Assembly: GCA_026193435.1 (NCBI GenBank)
Contig: JAPHUN010000230.1
Location: 1 to 5,594 of the forward strand
Direction: 5' to 3'
DNA length: 5,594 bases
Origin: Chlorobium sp.
GTDB lineage: Bacteria > Bacteroidota > Chlorobiia > Chlorobiales > Chlorobiaceae
The position numbers and the translations under genes are program-made. Below the pieces are notes generated by a model. That model searched no databases and was not told where the DNA came from. It saw nothing but the letters and a program-made list of their open reading frames with translations. Numbering within the stretch: position 1 is the stretch's first letter; each line of letters begins with the position of its first letter. This document shows, piece by piece, positions 1 through 5,424 of the stretch.

Positions 1-209
1 CGATCGTGAACGCTGTGGAAAGCCTGCTCAAGCCTGACGGATATGCCTATATTGCTGATCCGAGAAGAAGAGTCGCACAGCAGTTTCTTGATCTTGTGCT
101 TGAGAACGGTTTTTCCGTGAAAAGTTATGCGAGAAATTATCTGAGGGGAGACCATAGCATCTCGCTCACTATCTACAGGCTGTCAAAATTCCGGAGTGAA
201 GATGACTGA
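1..209 (+). CDS. Class I SAM-dependent methyltransferase, C-terminal fragment
   Basis: The reading frame is open from the left edge (first full codon at position 3) to a TGA at 207-209, so only about 69 C-terminal residues are visible. The segment reads LLKPDGYAYIADPRRR, then VAQQFLDLVLENGFSV. This pattern, 'leader - L.P.G - hydrophobic strand - ADP.R - amphipathic helix - NGF.V', is the usual late part of a Rossmann-type methyltransferase after motif III (strand 5 and the following helix). The SAM-binding motif would lie upstream of the window and cannot be checked, so the substrate is unknown. The GTG at position 6 is in frame but is probably internal. The 3' end overlaps the next gene by 8 nt (ATGACTGA), which suggests translational coupling. 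The assignment rests on a short tail and is moderate only. Confidence 0.55.
   Translation, partial: IVNAVESLLKPDGYAYIADPRRRVAQQFLDLVLENGFSVKSYARNYLRGDHSISLTIYRLSKFRSEDD
193..196 (+). promoter_or_regulatory. Shine-Dalgarno GGAG for the DUF4905-like gene
   Basis: GGAG lies 5 nt before the ATG at 202 and inside the 3' end of the upstream methyltransferase gene. The alternative in-frame GTG at 196 would overlap this motif and has no ribosome binding site of its own, so ATG 202 is preferred as the start. Confidence 0.55.
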
Positions 210-1053
210 GAAAGCCGGAAGACTTTGGGGCTTTACTCCTGATAACGGAGCATTGCTCTGGAAAATAATGTTTCTGGAACCTGACCTTGTTGTTTGTGAG
301 AATCGTTTCACAGGGGAAATGGCAGCTTCTTTCACGTGTCTTTCGCTCCGTTCGGGAAAAGAAATTCTCAGGGATTTTACGCTTAACACAGGCGATCATG
401 CGACAAATCCTGAGGATCGCATGACCGGTCTTGAGACAACCAGGGGCAATCTTTTCTATATTCACGGCTATCAGAGCGATAGTCCGGAGCATGCAGGTTT
501 GTGGGCTGTAGATCCGCTCAAGGGTTGTGTCACATGGGCAAGGCCTGAAGTTGCTTTTGTCGCGCATCTCGAAGAGGGCATGCTTGTCTATTCGGCAGGC
601 TCATTTGCAGGTTTTCCGGAAAGAAACTATATGCTTCTTGACGCACTGAGAGGAGAGGTTATAGAGGTGATCGGACAGGACGCCCGACGAGCCAATGCCT
701 TGCGTGCCGAAGCACAGGATGACGCGGAAATGCAAAATGTTCTGCTTCCCCGGTCGGACCAGGAGCGGGAAATGGCTATCGGAAATGATGATTCCTCAAA
801 TGCCGGACGTTCAGGTTCGATCGTTCGGGAATATATTGAACATCATGGAATCCTTGTTTCAGTATCTCACGAAAAGTCCAAGCGCGGAAAAGGGTTTGAT
901 GCCGGTATACGAGCTTTCTGTGACGGAAAGCTGTTGTATCAGGACACGCTTGCTGAAGGGACGGTTGTTCCCTGCATGAATTATTTTCTTCTGAGGGGTG
1001 TTACATTGTATTATATCAGAAACATGAATGAACTGATAGCCGTACATCTGTAA
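202..1053 (+). CDS. DUF4905-like hypothetical protein
   Basis: This 283-residue protein has no signal peptide or membrane segment, so it is probably cytoplasmic. Its function is unknown. The N-terminal part (LWGFTPDNGALLWKI, residues 8-22) and the pattern of short strands each ending in a D/S-x-(K/R)-x-G turn (CLSLRSGKEI 46-55, LWAVDPLKGCVTW 100-112, LLDALRGEVIEVI 145-157) resemble PQQ/WD-like beta-propeller blades. They match what I recall of DUF4905, a family of about 250 residues found in Bacteroidetes and Chlorobi. Residues 160-205 are hydrophilic and rich in A, D, E and R, and look like a linker or insertion. The start is ATG 202 (GGAG 5 nt upstream); GTG 196 would add two residues. It overlaps the methyltransferase by 8 nt and ends 8 nt before xerC, so all three are probably co-transcribed. 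The family call is from memory of the pattern, not from a search. Confidence 0.65.
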   Translation: MTEKAGRLWGFTPDNGALLWKIMFLEPDLVVCENRFTGEMAASFTCLSLRSGKEILRDFTLNTGDHATNPEDRMTGLETTRGNLFYIHGYQSDSPEHAGLWAVDPLKGCVTWARPEVAFVAHLEEGMLVYSAGSFAGFPERNYMLLDALRGEVIEVIGQDARRANALRAEAQDDAEMQNVLLPRSDQEREMAIGNDDSSNAGRSGSIVREYIEHHGILVSVSHEKSKRGKGFDAGIRAFCDGKLLYQDTLAEGTVVPCMNYFLLRGVTLYYIRNMNELIAVHL

Positions 1054-1061
1054 AGCAGACT

Positions 1062-2054
1062 ATGAAGGAAATTCAAGGCCCATCAGAAACACTGTCTGAA
1101 TATTATGCTCTCGGCGAGTTTGTGGAATATATGAGAGCACAAAGAAAATATTCGGAACATACCTGTAAGGCGTACAGTAAGGACATTACCCAGTTTTATG
1201 AGTTTCTTTCTCTTCAGTATGGAGGAGAAAAGGCGGCTGATCCCGGGTTGGTCACACGTATCGATATGCGGCTTTTTCTGGGTTTTCTTCTCAAGAAAGG
1301 CTTGCAGCCTAAGTCGATAGCAAGGAAGCTGGCATCGGTAAAAAGTTTCTACAACTATCTCCTTGAAACCGGCCGCATAAAAGTCTCCGTTCCCGCTCAG
1401 GTTGTCACACCACGTTTCAGCAAAACCGTGCCGGGTTTTCTAAACGAAGAACAGACGGAAACTCTTTTTGACCGCATTCTTGCCGCTCCACAGCATCTTT
1501 CCGGATCGAGCAAAAATAACCGGCATGAAGACGAGTTCACGTATTCGCGTGACAGGGCTATTCTTGAGCTGCTCTATGGGTGTGGACTGCGTATATCGGA
1601 GGTCGTTCTTCTTGAACGCCAACAGGTCAATATCGAGCAGGGTTTCATGAAAATAAACGGCAAGGGGAATAAGCAGCGTGTTCTGCCCCTTGGATCATAT
1701 GCGGTTGAGGCGCTGAAAAATTATTTTGAAGTCAAACGAAACTTCTTTAGAATGAAAAAAGAAGAGGTTTCAGTTGCTGCATATGTCTTTGTAACAAAAA
1801 AAGGTACCGGTATTTATCCGGTTCTTGTTCAACGGCTTACAAAGAAATATCTGTCCGCCGTCACGGAACTTAAATATAAAAATCCGCATGCTCTGCGTCA
1901 TAGTTTTGCAACACATATGCTCAATAACGGTGCCGATCTGAAAAGTGTAAGCGAGATGCTGGGTCACGCCAATCTGACCACGACGGAAATATACACACAT
2001 GTCACTTTCGGAAGGGTCAGGGAAGTCTATGATAAAGCTCATCCCAGGGCATGA
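1062..2054 (+). CDS. xerC: Site-specific tyrosine recombinase XerC
   Basis: This 330-residue tyrosine recombinase would, by family, resolve chromosome dimers at a dif site near the replication terminus, together with a XerD partner. Residues 15-105 form the N-terminal SAM-like core-binding domain (LGEFVEYMRAQRKYSEHT, then the helix SIARKLASVKSFYNYLLE). Residues 125-325 form the catalytic domain. All six catalytic residues are visible: R177 (GCGLRISE), K201 (GKGNKQR), H276 and R279 (HALRHSFATHML), H302 (LGHANLTTT) and nucleophile Y311 (IYTHV). The C-terminal EVYDKAHPRA resembles XerC (VYDAAHPRA in E. coli) more than XerD. The protein is about 30 residues longer than E. coli XerC. Most of the excess is a short N-terminal extension and a charged loop at about 141-160 before the first catalytic arginine. 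The ATG start has only a weak AAAG upstream and lies 8 nt after the preceding stop. No integrase cargo, att site or dif site is visible, so a housekeeping role is favoured over phage integration. Confidence 0.9.
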   Translation: MKEIQGPSETLSEYYALGEFVEYMRAQRKYSEHTCKAYSKDITQFYEFLSLQYGGEKAADPGLVTRIDMRLFLGFLLKKGLQPKSIARKLASVKSFYNYLLETGRIKVSVPAQVVTPRFSKTVPGFLNEEQTETLFDRILAAPQHLSGSSKNNRHEDEFTYSRDRAILELLYGCGLRISEVVLLERQQVNIEQGFMKINGKGNKQRVLPLGSYAVEALKNYFEVKRNFFRMKKEEVSVAAYVFVTKKGTGIYPVLVQRLTKKYLSAVTELKYKNPHALRHSFATHMLNNGADLKSVSEMLGHANLTTTEIYTHVTFGRVREVYDKAHPRA

Positions 2055-2098
2055 ACATCGACGGAACCAGAAATTCTCGAATGTTCTTTTCTTTTTTT
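2053..2098 (+). terminator. Probable intrinsic terminator after xerC
   Basis: GAACATCGA (2053-2061) pairs with TCG-A-ATGTTC (2077-2086), giving 9 bp with one bulged A and a 15-nt loop. TTTTCTTTTTTT (2087-2098) follows directly. The stem begins inside the xerC stop codon. The stem is AT-rich and bulged, so termination may be partial. Only 27 nt remain between the T tract and the hpf start codon. Confidence 0.5.
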
Positions 2099-2112
2099 CA
2101 TACTCATTAAAT

Positions 2113-2118
2113 AAGGAG
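2113..2118 (+). promoter_or_regulatory. Shine-Dalgarno AAGGAG for hpf
   Basis: AAGGAG lies 7 nt before ATG 2126. It is the best ribosome binding site in the window. It fixes the start at ATG 2126 and not at the in-frame TTG at 2120, which would leave only 1 nt of spacing. Confidence 0.8.
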
Positions 2119-2125
2119 TTTGCCC

Positions 2126-2455
2126 ATGACAAAGGCTGAAGTTAGTGAAGCGGTAAACGTACAGGTTACCATACGACATACCAATAATCATCGTGACATA
2201 GAACAGTATGCCCGTGATGCCGTCCAGGCATTAGGCAAGATATTTTCGGGTATTGTCAATACCCATGTGATTCTTGATCATCAGAAAAACGATTATGAGA
2301 AAAACAAGATTGCTGAATTAACGGTGCATATTCCACAGAATATTCTCGTTGCCAAGGAAGGGGCTTCAACGTATGAGCAAGCAATTGACAGTTGTGTGGA
2401 CGCAATGGGCAGGCAGTTGAGGAAGCATAAGGAAAAACTGCTTGATCACAGGTAA
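2126..2455 (+). CDS. hpf: Ribosome hibernation promoting factor, short form (HPF/YfiA family)
   Basis: This 109-residue protein fits the single-domain HPF/RaiA (sigma-54 modulation) family; E. coli HPF is 95 residues and YfiA 113. The predicted fold is beta-alpha-beta-beta-beta-alpha. A first strand NVQVTIRHTN (11-20) is followed by a helix at 22-38, the strand THVILDH (46-52), the strand KIAELTVHIP (61-70) and a long basic helix from STYEQAIDSC to the C-terminus (81-109, ending RKHKEKLLDHR). Proteins of this family bind the 30S subunit over the mRNA/tRNA channel and silence ribosomes in stationary phase or starvation. The C-terminal dimerisation domain of long HPF (about 180 residues) is absent. 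The start is ATG 2126, with AAGGAG 7 nt upstream. It stands between two terminator-like hairpins, so it may be transcribed as a short unit, with hprK next downstream. The strong ribosome binding site suggests high expression. Confidence 0.85.
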   Translation: MTKAEVSEAVNVQVTIRHTNNHRDIEQYARDAVQALGKIFSGIVNTHVILDHQKNDYEKNKIAELTVHIPQNILVAKEGASTYEQAIDSCVDAMGRQLRKHKEKLLDHR

Positions 2456-2466
2456 TGTAACGTGTG

Positions 2467-2498
2467 ACAGGGCCGGAACTCCGGCCCTGTTCTACTTT
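2467..2498 (+). terminator. Intrinsic terminator candidate between hpf and hprK
   Basis: A perfect 10-bp stem, ACAGGGCCGG (2467-2476) with CCGGCCCTGT (2481-2490), is closed by the tetraloop AACT. It is followed by TCTACTTT, which is only moderately T-rich. The stem is the strongest hairpin in the window and begins 11 nt after the hpf stop. The imperfect T tract could allow some read-through into hprK. Confidence 0.65.
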
Positions 2499-2525
2499 GA
2501 ACACACCTCTTAGCGTCCTACTACT

Positions 2526-3545
2526 ATGAAATTTGATCAGAAAGGTCTGAAGAAGCGATCGATGACGGTCGCATATTTTTTTGACAATATCAATAACGAT
2601 CTCGATATAAAACTGCACCGTCTCAATGAGGTTGATGAGCAGAAACGGCGAATCAGTGACAGGGACCTTCATCGCCCCGGCCTTGCTTTGGCCGGTTTTA
2701 CCAATCTGTTTACCTACAAAAGAGTTCAGATCCTTGGAAACACGGAGATGCGTTTTCTCAATCATCTTGACGACAAGACAAGGAAGATGGCTTTTGAGAA
2801 CATTGTCAAGTATAAAGTGCCCTGTATTATCATCACCAGTAATAACAAGCTTGATCCGGTTCTTCTCGATATGGCCACAGAGGCGGGTATTCCTGCTTTT
2901 ATTACCAGAAACTCTTCGACCAGAACCATTTTTCTGATCACTGATTTTCTGGTTGACAGATTTTCGGTGTATCAGCAATATCACGGATCCATGGTTGATG
3001 TTTACGGGGTAGGAGTGCTGCTTGTCGGTAAAAGCGGTCTCGGTAAGTCGGAAGTTGCTCTCGACCTTGTAGAAAGAGGGCATCGACTGGTTGCAGACGA
3101 TGCCGTGGTCATTAACCGGAAAGGTGAAAAAACACTGATTGCCTCCGGGAATCATGTTATCGGCCATTTTATGGAGATTCGCGGTCTTGGCGTGGTTGAT
3201 GTCAAGGCAGCGTTCGGCATACGGGCGATCAGGGAAAAAAAGGTTGTTCAGGTGGTGGTTGAGCTGATGGAGTGGAACGAGGATATGGATTACGAGCGTC
3301 TGGGCCTTGATACCAAAACAACAAAAATTCTCGGGGTAGAGGTGCCGCTTATCCAGCTGCCGATCAATCCTGGCAAAAATATTACGGTTATCATCGAAGT
3401 TGTGGCTCTGAACTATCTTTTAAAGCAATATTCAGGATACGTGGCGGCAGAGGCTCTTGAGGAAAGGATTAAAACAAGCATTGATGACGAGGCAATGATG
3501 ACGACAAGATTCGGCAGCAACTATTTAACCAAAGACTATGAATAG
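2526..3545 (+). CDS. hprK: HPr kinase/phosphorylase
   Basis: This 339-residue protein has the full HprK architecture. The N-terminal HprK_N domain (about 12-140) includes RPGLALAGFTNLFTYKRVQILGNTE (51-75). The C-terminal kinase/phosphorylase domain (about 145-330) has HG at 153-154 (candidate catalytic His), Walker A GKSGLGKS (168-175), RGHRLVADDAV (184-194, with acidic D191/D192) and the signature MEIRGLGVVDVKAAFG (216-231). By family it uses ATP or PPi to phosphorylate a serine of HPr and reverses this by phosphorolysis, signalling carbon and energy state in the cytoplasm. The late motif usually written V-(R/K)-P-G-R-N reads INPGKN here (280-285). The ATG at 2526 has no Shine-Dalgarno. An in-frame ATG at 2562 (residue 13, MTVAYFF) would also keep the conserved core. 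The gene follows the hpf terminator by 35 nt and overlaps the next gene by 8 nt. Confidence 0.93.
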   Translation: MKFDQKGLKKRSMTVAYFFDNINNDLDIKLHRLNEVDEQKRRISDRDLHRPGLALAGFTNLFTYKRVQILGNTEMRFLNHLDDKTRKMAFENIVKYKVPCIIITSNNKLDPVLLDMATEAGIPAFITRNSSTRTIFLITDFLVDRFSVYQQYHGSMVDVYGVGVLLVGKSGLGKSEVALDLVERGHRLVADDAVVINRKGEKTLIASGNHVIGHFMEIRGLGVVDVKAAFGIRAIREKKVVQVVVELMEWNEDMDYERLGLDTKTTKILGVEVPLIQLPINPGKNITVIIEVVALNYLLKQYSGYVAAEALEERIKTSIDDEAMMTTRFGSNYLTKDYE

Positions 3546-5424
3546 TAAAGGAGTTCCCGACAAACAACCGGCCACGCAGCCGTGCTTTGCCGGCTTTTTG
3601 TCTGAATCCTCAACTGCTCCGGTGTGTCCTGAAAAGTCCGGACCGGCTGGTTTTTTTTTACATGATCATGTCGGCCTGAAAAGCGTGCTGATTGTTTTTA
3701 TGCTGATAGTCGTTACGCTTTCAGGCTGTTCATCCGACCGCTTTTCATCCGGCGGATCGGCAGGCGATTCAACGCTGGTGATCGCTATGCTTGGTGACGC
3801 CAACTATCTCAATCCCGTGATCGGCGCTTCGGTAACATCCAGCAATGTCTACGGTCTTCTCTATCCGGGTCTTCTGGAAAGCGAGTTCGACACGACTTCA
3901 GGCCTCTTGAATTTTGTCGCTCTTGAAAAAAAGTTGAGGGTATCGACAGGGAAATCCATCAGGAAAAAGCCGGGTGGAGCGTTGGCAAAAACATGGAAAA
4001 TGGGAGACGATTACCGTTCCATCACCTATATACTCAGAAACGACGCGAAATGGAATGACGGTACACCAATTACAGCTCATGATTTTAAATTCACCTACGA
4101 GCTCTATGGCAATCCTCTTATCGCAAGCCCCCGGCAACAGTATCTTGCTGAGCTTGTGGGAGCGGATACAGGTGAAATTGATTTCGAGAAGGCAATTGAA
4201 GCACCTGATGACACAACGCTCGTGTTCAACTTCTATAAAGCGGTCCCTGAACAGCTTGCGCTGTTTCATACCTCTCTGACGCCACTTCCGAAACACAAAT
4301 GGGAAAATGTGGCGCTCGAAGAGTTCCGGCATTCTCCGCTCAATCAGAAACCGCTGGGCGCAGGTCCTTATGTTCTTCAGGAGTGGTTGAAGCAGCAGCA
4401 GATTGTTCTTGCTTCAAACCCTTCGTGTACTCTGCCCAAACCTGGTGATATCGCGCGTATCATGTTCAGGATAGTGCCTGACTATACGGTACGTCTGGCG
4501 CAGCTTCAGACTGGAGCTGTCGATGTTGTAGAAAATATAAAACCGGAAGACTTTGCCGGCCTTGAGCGCGCCAGAGCCGGTCTGGAGATCAAGTCAGTCG
4601 GACTGCGTGTCTATGATTATATCGGATGGTCGAATATCGACCAGGCGTCCTATGAGCGTGACGGTACTATCAGGCCGCATCCTCTTTTCGGATCAAAGAA
4701 TGTTCGCCGGGCACTGACGCTTGCTATTGACCGGCAATCAATTCTCGACGGTTATCTCGGAGAGTACGGTGAGGTAGCCAGCACCGATATATCTCCTTCG
4801 CTGAAATGGGCGTACAATGATTCTGTTACACCCTACCCCTATGATCCGTCAGAGGCGGTCAGGATTCTCGAAGAAGAAGGGTGGTTCCCGGGCCCGGACG
4901 GTATTCGAGAGAAAAATGGCAGAAAGTTCAGTTTTGTGCTGTATACCAATGCAGGCAATGCCCGGAGGAATTTCGCCAGTGTCATTATTCAGCAGAATCT
5001 CAGGGAGATCGGAATTGACTGTCAACTGGATGTTCAGGAATCAAATGTGTTTTTTGAAAACCTGCGGCTTCGTAAAATTGAGGCATGGATGGCAGGATGG
5101 TCGATAGGGCTGGAAATAGATCCTCTTGACGGATGGGGCTCAGATCTTGAAAAAAGCCGTTTTAATTTTACCGGTTATCAGAATTCGAGAATCGATACCC
5201 TTTGCGAACTGGCAAAAGGTCAAATGAATCCACTGGATGCAAGACCGTACTGGATTGAGTATCAGGAAATTCTGCACCGCGATCAGCCGACGACATTTTT
5301 ATACTGGATTAAGGAAACGCAGGGATTTAACCGCAGGATCGAAGGTGAGGAGCTGAATATCCTCAGTACATTCTACAACATAGACGACTGGACCCTTTCC
5401 CCGTCAGCCGGTGTGGCGGAATAG
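3538..5424 (+). CDS. Family 5 peptide-type ABC transporter substrate-binding lipoprotein
   Basis: This 628-residue protein belongs to the SBP_bac_5 (DppA/OppA) family, which captures oligopeptides, dipeptides or, in some members, nickel or sugars for an ABC importer. Hydrophobic residues 49-61 lead to the lipobox LSGC (61-64), so the mature protein would be lipidated at C64. The family landmarks are all present: GDANYLNPV (86-94), YPGLLESEFD (109-118), LAKTWKMGDD (149-158), the signature KWNDGTPITAHDFKFTYE (171-188), GAGPYVL (274-280), VRRALTLAIDR (389-399), DPSEAVRILEEEGWF (436-450) and GWSIGLEIDPLDGWGSD (520-536). A basic insertion lies at 130-148. ATG 3538 is the only good ATG, overlapping the hprK stop (ATGAATAG), but it puts about 47 atypical residues before the signal peptide. 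Other in-frame candidates are GTG 3622, CTG 3676 (MKSVLIVF, a more typical lipoprotein leader) and GTG 3685; none has a good ribosome binding site. No permease or ATPase gene adjoins it, so the partner is unknown. Confidence 0.85.
   Translation: MNSKGVPDKQPATQPCFAGFLSESSTAPVCPEKSGPAGFFLHDHVGLKSVLIVFMLIVVTLSGCSSDRFSSGGSAGDSTLVIAMLGDANYLNPVIGASVTSSNVYGLLYPGLLESEFDTTSGLLNFVALEKKLRVSTGKSIRKKPGGALAKTWKMGDDYRSITYILRNDAKWNDGTPITAHDFKFTYELYGNPLIASPRQQYLAELVGADTGEIDFEKAIEAPDDTTLVFNFYKAVPEQLALFHTSLTPLPKHKWENVALEEFRHSPLNQKPLGAGPYVLQEWLKQQQIVLASNPSCTLPKPGDIARIMFRIVPDYTVRLAQLQTGAVDVVENIKPEDFAGLERARAGLEIKSVGLRVYDYIGWSNIDQASYERDGTIRPHPLFGSKNVRRALTLAIDRQSILDGYLGEYGEVASTDISPSLKWAYNDSVTPYPYDPSEAVRILEEEGWFPGPDGIREKNGRKFSFVLYTNAGNARRNFASVIIQQNLREIGIDCQLDVQESNVFFENLRLRKIEAWMAGWSIGLEIDPLDGWGSDLEKSRFNFTGYQNSRIDTLCELAKGQMNPLDARPYWIEYQEILHRDQPTTFLYWIKETQGFNRRIEGEELNILSTFYNIDDWTLSPSAGVAE
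3568..3599 (+). terminator. Candidate terminator/attenuator hairpin 1 after hprK
   Basis: CCGGC-CACG (3568-3576) pairs with CGTG (3581-3584) and GCCGG (3589-3593). This gives 9 bp with loop CAGC and a 4-nt bulge CTTT, followed by C and TTTTT (3595-3599). It lies 22 nt after the hprK stop but within the longest reading frame of the substrate-binding protein. The bulge lowers confidence. Confidence 0.4.
3612..3659 (+). terminator. Candidate terminator/attenuator hairpin 2 with T9 tract
   Basis: CCGGT (3619-3623) can pair with ACCGG (3642-3646). AAC (3612-3614) can pair with the downstream GTT (3650-3652) across an imperfect internal loop. An uninterrupted run of nine T (3651-3659) follows. An alternative stem, GTCC (3626-3629) with GGAC (3640-3643), competes with it. 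The hairpin is imperfect, but the T9 tract is the longest in the window and the arrangement is terminator-like. Confidence 0.35.

Noticed and set aside
169..567. 132-codon minus-strand frame over the DUF4905-like gene
   Set aside because: It covers the same bases as a better supported + strand gene with a Shine-Dalgarno and operon spacing, and its translation looks random.
1062..2054. Phage or integron integrase as an alternative for the tyrosine recombinase
   Set aside because: There is no att-like repeat, tRNA gene, cargo or excisionase nearby. The C-terminal YDKAHPRA and overall length fit housekeeping XerC.
2256..3167. 303-codon open frame on the minus strand opposite hpf and hprK
   Set aside because: It is antisense to two strongly recognisable genes, crosses the intergenic hairpin, and its translation shows no family motif. 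It is best read as a by-product of codon bias on the + strand.
3898..4332. 144-codon minus-strand frame inside the SBP gene
   Set aside because: The + strand frame carries the family 5 signature here. The antisense product is compositionally odd, with no recognisable domain or ribosome binding site.
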